Below are positions 8,375 through 15,231 of a stretch of 15,541 bases of DNA, piece by piece; within the stretch, counting starts at the first letter, position 1; each line of letters starts with the position of its first letter. Both the position numbers and the translations under genes were made by a program. Below the pieces are notes generated by a model, which saw only the letters and a program-made list of their open reading frames with translations, was not told the origin of the DNA and ran no database searches. This stretch comes from JAZKIX01 sp040384645 (GTDB lineage Bacteria > Pseudomonadota > Gammaproteobacteria > Burkholderiales > Burkholderiaceae_D), in NCBI GenBank assembly GCA_040384645.1, contig JAZKIX010000246.1, positions 1-15,541 on the forward strand, in the 5' to 3' direction.

Positions 8375-8424
8375 AGACGGTTCGTGCTATCGGCGCGTAG
8401 GCACAAAAAATGCGCGAACCGTCT
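8375..8424 (-). terminator. Long inverted repeat after the protease gene, possible terminator
   Basis: AGACGGTTCG (8375-8384) is perfectly complementary to CGAACCGTCT (8415-8424); the pairing extends to 13 bp with one mismatch (GTGC against GCGC). It starts 13 nt after the protease stop on the minus strand. The roughly 24-nt loop contains the only T-run (TTTTTT), and none follows the second arm, so it is not a textbook intrinsic terminator. It could stabilise the mRNA 3' end or be a binding site. Confidence 0.45.
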
Positions 8425-8437
8425 CTGGTTTAAAGGC

Positions 8438-10528
8438 TTAGTCGAGCAGCAGCAAAAGATTGCCAGCGACGGTGCTTTTCGCTTTAAGTGGTGGCAGGGT
8501 GACGTCATCGATCCAGGCGGCATCTGGGGCCGTCGAAATGACATTATCTTTCTCGTAAGCCCATTTGAAGGTATGCGCCCCGGCGGCAACTGGGTAACTG
8601 ACATAAGTCCAATTAACGTTACCTGCCCAGGACGCTTGTTTGACGTTATCGATATAAAAGGACAGGTAGTCATAGCCACTCTCCGAACCGACCTTCACCG
8701 CAAACGACACTGTGCCTGCCTTGTAATTGCCGCGCACCTGGATTGCGGAATTTTGCAAATGGGTAATGGTGCCGGAACGAATGCTCGCCCCACCGCCAAA
8801 GGCCGCGCTGCTATTGACGGCCCAAGGTGCAGTCGAGCCAGGACTTTGCGTCCAGCCGGCTGGCAAGCTTGATCCTTGCGGGAATCCATCCTCGAAAGCC
8901 TGGGTCAGCTCGAATGGTTGCCCGGCTATGACTAAGGTGCCGGCGCGCGATGCCATCGTGGTGTTGGCTGCGACTGAGAACGTGACGCTACCATTGCCGA
9001 CCCGGGTGGCGCCCGCAGCAGACACCGCCCAGCCGACATTGCTCGCTACCGTCCAGGCACAAGCGGGGCCGATTGTGATGGTGGCGGTAATGGTTGCCGC
9101 TGCGGCGCTCAATGACAGCGGTGTAGTGACGACGCTTGCGATACATGAGGACGATTGACGGAAGTTGGCGACTACCGACGCGGTATTGTTGAGCGCACGG
9201 TGGTCGTCGGCGGTCGAGACGTTGCCCATCGCCACGCCGCTGAAAGTCTGGGTTGGATTGGACCAATATTGAATCCGCGTGCAAGTCTTATTAACTGCTG
9301 CGCAGGCATTGTTGTAGGCCATGATGGTGCGCCAAGGGTTGGTGGCAGACGGTGCGGTGTAACCATGCGCATAGGGATAGGGCAGCGTGCCAGACTCGAC
9401 AAAAACGTCGTGCATCATGCCCATATTGTGTCCCATCTCATGGCCAAAACTATAATTGCCAGTGGCACAACTGCGCCTGACCGTGCTGTAGCCCCTTGAT
9501 GCGAAGGAGGCTGAAACGGATTGCATGAACCATCCCAGGCCACAAAAATCACCGCCGTTTTCCATCCAAAAACTGACGAGGTCGGCACCGTAGGTATTAC
9601 GCAAAGTTGGTATGTTGTCGAGACAGCCGTCGGCCGTATTTGTAATGCAATTTAAGGCGGCGCCCAGTGGGTCGGCACCGGTTTCGGGATAACTGACTTC
9701 TACCGCATGCACCAGCCGGACCCGTTGAATAACGCCGCTGTTTTGATAGGATTGATTGGTTTCCGCAATCGCCAGGTTGATCTGGCTTTGGATTGCGGCA
9801 GTACCGCCTGCCGCCGCACGGGCCAGAGCCGTATACGCCACCATGACATCGATGATGGAACCATCGTCTGCTTGGGCGCCAACGGTCGGCTGCTCGGACG
9901 TATCGCGGGCGGCATCGCTGCCCGGTACCGGCACCGAGCGCTCGTCTTCGGGAAACAGGCTGCTGTCGATTTTCTGTACTTCATGGATGCCATTGCCGGT
10001 GTAACGGATGTGGTAACGCGCTTCCGGCATGGAAATATTGGCTGACACCACATCGCCCGATACCACAAGGATAATCTGGCCTAGCTCAACGCCACGCAGT
10101 GCGCCCGTCCAGGTGCCGCCCTCTGCTTGGCGCGACACCTGCACCATATCGGCGATGAAAGACACGTCGTTGAACAGATTGAGGGTAATGGCATGCGTTT
10201 GCAGGCTGCCGTTGGGCACATCAAACATTGCACTCAGCCCACGCCAATCTACCGCCACCTGCTGCGCCCGCACTACCTCGGGGTCGCGCGCGAATCCCGC
10301 AGCGGCATTGGCAGTAGCATCCGACCGGGGATTGGTACGATAGGGACTTAATAAGGCCGGCGGGGCGTCGTTGGCAGCAGATTGACCTGCGGTATCGAGA
10401 AAATCCTGATCTGCCGAATACGCCGCAGGCAATCCAGCGGTGAGTAAACAAAGGAAAATAGCGTAAAGGGAGATAGTGCGCAGTCGCAAAAACCGCTTCA
10501 TTGCATGGTCAAAATGGGAAGAAAACAT
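8438..10528 (-). CDS. Secreted zinc metalloprotease, reprolysin-like (M12B type), with BACON-like domain
   Basis: 696 residues. An N-terminal signal peptide follows Met10 (KRFLRLRTISLYAIFLCLLT, cleavage-like YSA), so the ATG at 10501 is a possible alternative start; neither has a clear ribosome site. A propeptide-like region extends to about residue 220. The catalytic domain carries the metzincin zinc motif HEMGHNMGMMHD (363-374; three His ligands and the following Asp) and a Met-turn IMAY (402-405). Residues about 455-545 resemble a BACON-type beta-sandwich (ACAWTVAS, GNGSVTFSVAANT, RAGTLVIAGQPFELTQAF). Residues about 546-680 look like a jelly-roll or MAM-like adhesive domain (SEGYDY-like core SESGYDYLSFYIDN, then WIDDVTLP). 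The enzyme probably acts outside the cell. It lies upstream of the paralog tandem on the same strand. The C-terminal tail NLLLLLD is unusual, and no sorting signal is seen. Confidence 0.88.
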   Translation of the reverse strand: MFSSHFDHAMKRFLRLRTISLYAIFLCLLTAGLPAAYSADQDFLDTAGQSAANDAPPALLSPYRTNPRSDATANAAAGFARDPEVVRAQQVAVDWRGLSAMFDVPNGSLQTHAITLNLFNDVSFIADMVQVSRQAEGGTWTGALRGVELGQIILVVSGDVVSANISMPEARYHIRYTGNGIHEVQKIDSSLFPEDERSVPVPGSDAARDTSEQPTVGAQADDGSIIDVMVAYTALARAAAGGTAAIQSQINLAIAETNQSYQNSGVIQRVRLVHAVEVSYPETGADPLGAALNCITNTADGCLDNIPTLRNTYGADLVSFWMENGGDFCGLGWFMQSVSASFASRGYSTVRRSCATGNYSFGHEMGHNMGMMHDVFVESGTLPYPYAHGYTAPSATNPWRTIMAYNNACAAVNKTCTRIQYWSNPTQTFSGVAMGNVSTADDHRALNNTASVVANFRQSSSCIASVVTTPLSLSAAAATITATITIGPACAWTVASNVGWAVSAAGATRVGNGSVTFSVAANTTMASRAGTLVIAGQPFELTQAFEDGFPQGSSLPAGWTQSPGSTAPWAVNSSAAFGGGASIRSGTITHLQNSAIQVRGNYKAGTVSFAVKVGSESGYDYLSFYIDNVKQASWAGNVNWTYVSYPVAAGAHTFKWAYEKDNVISTAPDAAWIDDVTLPPLKAKSTVAGNLLLLLD

Positions 10529-10908
10529 CGTGATACCAGTCTTTTAGAAAATTAGGAATCGCCGATTGTAACCAGATTGCAACTACTTTCCGAGACGTAT
10601 TTGCCTTCTTGCCATCAATAAAACGACCTCTGCAGAGCAAAAATATTAACCAGCGGTTTCGTTTATTTATTTGGCATGGCACAACGCGATTTGATTGCTA
10701 CCCAAGCAATAATATGCAGAGCGATAGGGCAGCGGCAGCGGGTTTGCCACACGTCGAAAATGGCCTGCCCAATGCCGCCAGACCGCTTTACCGAAGAAAT
10801 ATACTGCTACCAGTATTATATTTAGGCCAATGTATCTGTGCGGGTTAGCCTATGTTATCGCCTATACCCCCACAAAAATACGACTAGCAAGAGCGCAATA
10901 TGCCCGCA
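10529..10908. other. Intergenic region between protease start and GH94 stop
   Basis: 380 bp that should hold the protease promoter and any terminator of the GH94 gene. The clear structure is repeat copy B (10801-10871), 273 bp upstream of the protease start and 37 bp beyond the GH94 stop. An A/T-richer stretch just upstream of the protease has TTGCAA and TACAAT words, but not at a proper spacing, so I call no promoter. Confidence 0.55.
10801..10871 (+). repeat. 71-bp dispersed intergenic element, copy B
   Basis: It starts with a perfect inverted repeat ATACTG-CTAC-CAGTAT, then GGCCAATG ending at element position 32, TGCGGGT ending at 45 and TATACCCCC at 63-71. About 51 of 71 positions match copy C, with no gaps. 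AAAATAC follows shortly after the CCCCC, as it also does in copy C. It lies immediately past the GH94 gene's 3' end. Confidence 0.84.
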
Positions 10909-13266
10909 TTACTGTGGCAACAGGACCTCGACCCTATATGTTTTACCCTGTTGTAACCGCGCAATACGTGGTGAATCCAATAACACACCATCCACCTTTA
11001 TCTGGCGGGCGACAATACCCGCCTCGCGCCGGATGCTGACGTCAAAAGTGGCGCCACGGAACTGGCGAATCGCGCTGGCTGCCGGCCAATGCTTTGGTAA
11101 TTGCGGATTGATTAGCAAACCATCGCCATCGCCGGTCAAGCCGAACAAGCCTTCGACCAGACAGCGATAGACCCACGACACGGTACCGGTATTGAACAAT
11201 TGGCTGGAACGGCCGGCGGTGCGCGGATGCTGGTGGTAAGCGCCGCGATAATAGTTGGGGATGAAGACCGGCAACTGGCCGCGTTGCAGGTAATCGGCCG
11301 TGTCGGGGCCGGGGATCATCTGGCGCAGCAGGCGGTAGGCGCGCTCGCCGTCGTCGATGGTGTACAGGCTATAGATGTAAAACACGGCGGCATGGTTGTA
11401 GACCGCGCCGTTCTCGGCCGAGCCGGGGAATTTTTGGGTCACGCGGCCCACATCGTCGCGCATGGCGGTGTAAGCCGGCGCGAACATCATGACGCCGTAG
11501 GGTGTTTCCAATTGTTGCTCGACCGCTGCGATCATGGCCGCGCGTTGCTCTGGCGTAGCGGTGCCGCCGAGGATGGCCCAGCTTTGCGGGTTGAGGTAGA
11601 TGCGCCCTTCCACGTCTTTGGCCACGCCGAATTTGACGCCGTCATCGGTAATGCCACGCCCGAACCAGTCGCCGTCCCACAGATGGGTATTGACGGCGGT
11701 GTTGACGGCGTGCGCGCCGCTACGGAACTCGTCGACCAGTTCTGGCCGTTGGCGCTGCGCGCAAATATCAGCCCACAGATTGAGCGCGTAAGCGGTTGCG
11801 ACCGAAAGCCAGCCGGATACGCCCTTGCCCTTGTAGCCGACCATATTCATCGGATCGCACCAGTCGCCCTGCGCGATATAACTCAAGCCACGCTCGTCGC
11901 GTGCGATTAAAAGCCAGCGCATGGCGGCGCTGAAGCGGTCGAAGACGCTGAGGGTTTTGCCGTCTTCGCTGTGCACCATTTCATCTAGCAGAGACAGGTC
12001 GCCGGTTTCATCCAAATAGGCTTTTAAGCACACAGGCAACCAGACGCAATGGTCGGTATGCGGCACCTGGTTGATGTATTTCAGTTCGGCGCCTTCCATC
12101 AATAGGATGCCGTCGGGCATGGCGCCGGACGCTTCTTGCTGGCTCAGCGCAAGCAGGAAAGCGGCGCGGGTGACGGCGGGCTTGATGTAACTCATGCCCA
12201 TATTGTCTTGCAGATAATTGCGGGTTTGCGGGTCGGTGCTGAGGCGGTTGACGTCGCCGTGATAGAACACTTGGCGCGGCAGCCAGTGGTTGACGAAATT
12301 ATCCAGCTCGGGGTCGGGCGTATTGATCTGCAAGCAGCCTTTGCCTTGCGCCACGTAATCGGCGTAAGCGGCTTTGGCAGTAGCGAAGCCATCGGCGCTC
12401 AGGTAACGCTGGCGCATGGTGACGATTTCCTGATCGTCAAAAGCAGGGCCGAAGATGAAGCGGTAATCCTTTGCTTGACCCGCCGCCAGTTCGAGCCGGT
12501 ATTGCAGGATTGCCGCAGGTGTTTCATACAGCGCATCGCCTTTGGCCAGCAATTCTTGCTGCATGGCTGACGGTGAGTGCAAGCCGCCCTCGCCTTCAAA
12601 GGTTTCTTGTTTGACTTCCCACGACGTTGGTGTCTGCTCGGCCAGGAAAAAGGTTTTGTCTTTATTGTTTTTATTCTTGAAATGGTCGACCACTTTTTGA
12701 TACGGCGTCACGCAAGCGCAGACGATGCCGCCGAGGTCGGCGCGGTATTGGCCGCCTTGATTCATCCACGACATGTAACCGACCGGAAAGTACGGGTAGA
12801 CGCTCAGTTTGCGGGCGCGGCCAGAGATATTGGTGACGCGCAGGCTCCACAGTTCCACCACGTCGTCTGTCGGCAGGCTCAGATTCAATTCGAGCACGAT
12901 GCCGTCGCGCTCGACGCGCCAGGCCAGATCGGCCTTGCCCACTGAAAAGGTAAATTGGTCGGGTGTGGCGCGCACCGGCTCGTGCGGGGCGGAAAAGATC
13001 GCGCCGGTTTCTTCATCCTTGACATAAAAAAAACGCCCCGGATGGTGCGCGTAATACGGCTGCTCCGGCTGCATGAAAGTTTTCGCTTCCAGATTGGGCG
13101 CGTAAGCGTATTTGGCCGGTTCCGGCTGCATGAATTGGGCGACGGCATAACCGCGACAAGTGACCTGGATCATCATGCGCCGGTTCCATAAAAAGCCAGC
13201 CGCTTTAGGCATGAGTGAAGGACTATTGAGCGCGTAACGCTCGCCGTTTTCTGTAGGCTGCAGCAT
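10909..13266 (-). CDS. GH94 family glycoside phosphorylase (cellobionate/chitobiose phosphorylase-like)
   Basis: 785 residues, the normal size for GH94 inverting phosphorylases, which split beta-linked disaccharides with phosphate to give a sugar 1-phosphate. The N-terminal beta-sandwich covers about residues 1-280 and the helical (alpha/alpha)6 barrel about 315-710, with a short C-terminal beta region. Visible: GDWCDPMNMVGYKGKGVSGW from 467, which contains the acid catalyst Asp of the family; NYYRGAYHQHP near 671-681; and FNTGTVSW near 691-698, matching the phosphate-binding loop. The DWCDP form and length resemble diacetylchitobiose and cellobionic acid phosphorylases more than cellobiose phosphorylase. 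The N-terminal half (NSPSLMPKAAGFLWNRRMMI) reminds me of the Xanthomonas enzyme, but the substrate is not settled. GGAG lies 9 nt before the ATG, supporting the start. No signal peptide, so cytosolic. No sugar transporter gene is adjacent. Confidence 0.87.
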   Translation of the reverse strand: MLQPTENGERYALNSPSLMPKAAGFLWNRRMMIQVTCRGYAVAQFMQPEPAKYAYAPNLEAKTFMQPEQPYYAHHPGRFFYVKDEETGAIFSAPHEPVRATPDQFTFSVGKADLAWRVERDGIVLELNLSLPTDDVVELWSLRVTNISGRARKLSVYPYFPVGYMSWMNQGGQYRADLGGIVCACVTPYQKVVDHFKNKNNKDKTFFLAEQTPTSWEVKQETFEGEGGLHSPSAMQQELLAKGDALYETPAAILQYRLELAAGQAKDYRFIFGPAFDDQEIVTMRQRYLSADGFATAKAAYADYVAQGKGCLQINTPDPELDNFVNHWLPRQVFYHGDVNRLSTDPQTRNYLQDNMGMSYIKPAVTRAAFLLALSQQEASGAMPDGILLMEGAELKYINQVPHTDHCVWLPVCLKAYLDETGDLSLLDEMVHSEDGKTLSVFDRFSAAMRWLLIARDERGLSYIAQGDWCDPMNMVGYKGKGVSGWLSVATAYALNLWADICAQRQRPELVDEFRSGAHAVNTAVNTHLWDGDWFGRGITDDGVKFGVAKDVEGRIYLNPQSWAILGGTATPEQRAAMIAAVEQQLETPYGVMMFAPAYTAMRDDVGRVTQKFPGSAENGAVYNHAAVFYIYSLYTIDDGERAYRLLRQMIPGPDTADYLQRGQLPVFIPNYYRGAYHQHPRTAGRSSQLFNTGTVSWVYRCLVEGLFGLTGDGDGLLINPQLPKHWPAASAIRQFRGATFDVSIRREAGIVARQIKVDGVLLDSPRIARLQQGKTYRVEVLLPQ

Positions 13267-13275
13267 GGGTGTTAA

Positions 13276-13279
13276 CTCC
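13276..13279 (-). promoter_or_regulatory. Ribosome binding site of the GH94 phosphorylase gene
   Basis: GGAG on the minus strand ends 9 nt before the ATG at 13266, which supports that start over internal Met codons. Confidence 0.6.
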
Positions 13280-13431
13280 GGCGTGGCAATGAGGATGTGG
13301 TGGGATTACCTTCAAGAGCGAAATGATATCGCTACCAAAAAAGATTTGCACTCAAAATATTTGGCGAGACTGGATAAATACAGCATTGATTACCCTCGCG
13401 ATGAGAACATATGCCCAATATATCGTCAAAA

Positions 13432-13502
13432 ATACTGGGCACAGTATTTAATTCAAGCCAATGAAAACCTGCGGGTAAGGCATTGTTTTGGTCTATACCC
13501 CC
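13432..13502 (+). repeat. 71-bp dispersed intergenic element, copy C (used as reference)
   Basis: It starts with a perfect inverted repeat ATACTG-GGCA-CAGTAT (AATACTG/CAGTATT if one more base is counted). CCAATG lies at element positions 27-32, GCGGGT at 40-45 and TATACCCCC at 63-71. AAAATAC flanks it on both sides. It lies 166 bp upstream of the GH94 start, at the right border of the accessory region. Copies B and C are the closest pair and flank the GH94 gene as direct repeats about 2.6 kb apart. Confidence 0.85.
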
Positions 13503-13636
13503 TTAAAATACAAATTCAGTCAGAGCTGTTAATTGTTTTGGTAGGGTGTGCGGGGTCGCCTACTCACACATTTTTCGTATAGGCAGACGTTCTTTTGAAA
13601 CCATCAGCAGCCTACGCAGCGCTTGCCAAGCCGCCA

Positions 13637-14215
13637 TCAAGACACTTTCTTCGTTGGATAACCCCAAATAACACCGACCAATAAACCCGCCGTGTGCGCC
13701 CAATTGGCAATCGGCCCCAGAAAACCGGTCCAGCACAACGCGTACCAAACCAGCATCATGATGACAACGTTTTGCTCCAGCGCAAAACCGAAGCGTGGAT
13801 TGAATCGTCCCTGCATCCATAGATAACCGAACATGCCATAAAGGACGCCCGACATGCCGCCAAACTCGGGCGCGTGCGTGAACAGATATTGAGCTAGGTT
13901 CGACACCACGCCAGCGATCAGGACAAAGGCGATATAGAACCCAACGCCTTTGCGGCTCTCGATCACTTTACCCAGATCCCAAATCCAAATCATATTGAAC
14001 AATAAATGGATCGGGCCGAAGTGAATGAAGATCGGCGTCAGCAAGCGCCAAAGCTGGCCGTTGGTGATGTTTTCCAGTCCATTGCTGTTGGGCTCGGCAA
14101 TCAGCCACAGATGCAAGGCGGCGAAATCGTCACCGAGCGACGACATGAGGGCAACCAGCACGCTGATGCCAATCAGGGCAATGGATACAACGGAATATTT
14201 TTTAACTTCGCTCAT
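13637..14215 (-). CDS. Rhomboid family intramembrane serine protease
   Basis: 192 residues with about six hydrophobic segments, the size of a minimal rhomboid. Family knowledge: rhomboids cleave transmembrane helices with a Ser-His dyad in the membrane. Visible: HFGPIHLLFNM (His65, His70, Asn74; the Asn helps form the oxyanion hole), GMSGVLYG with the catalytic Ser122 in the GxSG motif, and NWAHTAGLLVG with the catalytic His174. The conserved W-R region appears as GQLWRLLTP. All catalytic residues are present, so it should be active. The substrate is unknown; exported or membrane proteins in this window are possible but unsupported. No clear ribosome site precedes the ATG at 14215. It lies 107 nt downstream of the DUF971 gene on the same strand. 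Confidence 0.93.
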   Translation of the reverse strand: MSEVKKYSVVSIALIGISVLVALMSSLGDDFAALHLWLIAEPNSNGLENITNGQLWRLLTPIFIHFGPIHLLFNMIWIWDLGKVIESRKGVGFYIAFVLIAGVVSNLAQYLFTHAPEFGGMSGVLYGMFGYLWMQGRFNPRFGFALEQNVVIMMLVWYALCWTGFLGPIANWAHTAGLLVGVIWGYPTKKVS

Positions 14216-14282
14216 CGAATTTGGGTGGCTGGCTGCGGCAAGTTGTTTTTGGATTGGCGTGCGATTGCGAGCGACTATGCGG

Positions 14283-14302
14283 CCCGACAGCCAGGCTGCC
14301 GG
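14283..14302. other. Hairpin between DUF971 and rhomboid genes
   Basis: CCCGACAGC pairs with GCTGCCGG around a 3-nt CAG loop, with one A/C mismatch or bulge. There is no T-run on the minus strand, so it may be a pause, attenuating or processing site rather than a terminator. Low confidence. Confidence 0.3.
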
Positions 14303-14322
14303 CGCTAGAACTTAATGGATAT

Positions 14323-14760
14323 TTAATGCTTATGACCGCAAGCCGAGACATTCTTGTTCGCCAACACCTGCGCATCACGTCCACTGTCGTCGGCAAAACC
14401 AGCCGCCGCCAGCCGTGTCAAATAGTCTTGCCACAAATTGTCTTGATTGGCGCCGAGCCAATACAGGTAATCCCAGGTAAATAAACCCGTGTTGTGACCA
14501 TCGGAAAAATGCGGCTGTACGGCGTAATTGCCGACTTGCTCCATCGCGGTGACTTGCACGTTACGTTTGCCGATTTGCAAAACTTCCTGTCCTGCACCAT
14601 GCCCACGGACTTCAGCCGAAGGCGAATAGACGCGCAGCAATTCAAACGGCAGCGAAAAAGCTGCGCCGTCGTCGAAAGTGACTTCCAGCACGCGCGACTG
14701 GCTGCGCACATTGAGCGCACTGGGAATGGGCGTTGCGGGACTTTGTTTGGTGCCGGTCAT
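14323..14760 (-). CDS. DUF971 domain protein (gamma-butyrobetaine hydroxylase-like N-terminal domain)
   Basis: 145 residues. The segment from about 16 to 108 matches the PF06155 fold: RVLEVTFDDG, FSLPFELLRVYSPSAEVRGH, then VGNYAVQPHFSDGHNTGLFT and WDYLYWLGANQ. In eukaryotes this domain precedes the catalytic part of gamma-butyrobetaine hydroxylase; stand-alone bacterial members have been linked to iron-sulphur or metal handling, without a settled function. A C-terminal tail ends ACGHKH, which could bind metal, though this is speculation. AAAGG lies 6 nt before the ATG at 14760, supporting this start. In many Burkholderiales, as I remember, this gene stands directly before ubiE; here about 13 kb separates them. 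Confidence 0.9.
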   Translation of the reverse strand: MTGTKQSPATPIPSALNVRSQSRVLEVTFDDGAAFSLPFELLRVYSPSAEVRGHGAGQEVLQIGKRNVQVTAMEQVGNYAVQPHFSDGHNTGLFTWDYLYWLGANQDNLWQDYLTRLAAAGFADDSGRDAQVLANKNVSACGHKH

Positions 14761-14766
14761 GAGTAA

Positions 14767-14771
14767 CCTTT
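14767..14771 (-). promoter_or_regulatory. Ribosome binding site of the DUF971 gene
   Basis: AAAGG on the minus strand, 6 nt before the ATG at 14760. It fixes the start of the DUF971 protein. Confidence 0.6.
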
Positions 14772-14862
14772 AAAAATCAGGTGATGCGAACGCTACTGGG
14801 TGAAACGGTGTGCGGCGCCTCGACGGCCCCGCACACACTACCAATGCTGCTGAGTTGAAAAG

Positions 14863-15231
14863 TCAGACATTATTGATCGAGCCGATTGCCTTCCACTTCG
14901 GTACACTGCCGTCGATATATACCACGGCAAAACAGCCCAAAATCACCAATGAAACGAAGCCTTTGCGTAAAAAACGGCGTGATGGACTAGATTGCCGCTC
15001 GACTAGCAGATTTATCCTGCGTTCACTCCAAGCGAGACTAAAAAACACGGCCGCATAAATGCCCATCGTACTAAAGAACAACAGTACGGCGTACCAGCCA
15101 TTTTTCACAGGCGAGAAGATCGGCGGCAGCTCAGATAACTCTCTCAAAATAAAATAAATCCACATGGATAGCCATGTGACAGCACCAGAAACGAAACGGC
15201 TGGGGCGGAGCAATTCAGCCATTTGCGCCAT
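14863..15231 (-). CDS. Small integral membrane protein of unknown function
   Basis: 122 residues with three likely membrane helices: about 13-32 (FVSGAVTWLSMWIYFILREL), 46-68 (WYAVLLFFSTMGIYAAVFFS) and 89-108 (KGFVSLVILGCFAVVYIDG). A basic loop lies between helices 2 and 3 (SERRINLLVERQ, SPSRRFLRK). I recognise no family. The start at 15231 overlaps the end of the HIT gene by 17 nt; the second Met (15222) would give an 8-nt overlap (ATGGCTGA). In either case translation is probably coupled to the HIT gene. The next gene is 102 nt further on and has its own ribosome site. The overlap makes it likely to be real. Confidence 0.65.
   Translation of the reverse strand: MAQMAELLRPSRFVSGAVTWLSMWIYFILRELSELPPIFSPVKNGWYAVLLFFSTMGIYAAVFFSLAWSERRINLLVERQSSPSRRFLRKGFVSLVILGCFAVVYIDGSVPKWKAIGSINNV

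Larger units (their letters stand above)
13267..13636. other. Intergenic region between GH94 start and rhomboid stop
   Basis: 370 bp, A/T-richer than the flanking genes. It holds the GH94 ribosome site and presumably its promoter, plus repeat copy C (13432-13502). On the minus strand copy C ends in AAATACTG-TGCC-CAGTATTTTT, which could also terminate rhomboid transcripts. The plus-strand open frame across it (13265-13582) has no ribosome site and no recognisable product. Confidence 0.55.

Noticed and set aside
3873..10528. PEP-CTERM or similar sorting signals on the exported proteins
   Set aside because: The C-termini of the three paralogs and the protease have no PEP motif, membrane helix and basic tail in series. 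The NLLLLLD end of the protease is too short.
13432..13447. ATACTG-N4-CAGTAT as a LexA (SOS) box
   Set aside because: The enterobacterial LexA box has TACTG and CAGTA separated by 10 bp; here the spacer is 4 bp in every copy, and the conservation continues for another 55 bp.
1429..13502. Elements as integron attC sites, dif sites or a CRISPR array
   Set aside because: No GTTRRRY/RYYYAAC boxes, no XerC/XerD arm pattern, and the copies are kilobases apart with genes between them. No integrase or cas gene is seen.
13265..13582. Plus-strand 105-codon open frame opposite the GH94 start
   Set aside because: No ribosome site, it runs through repeat copy C, its composition is like random sequence, and it would overlap the GH94 start region.
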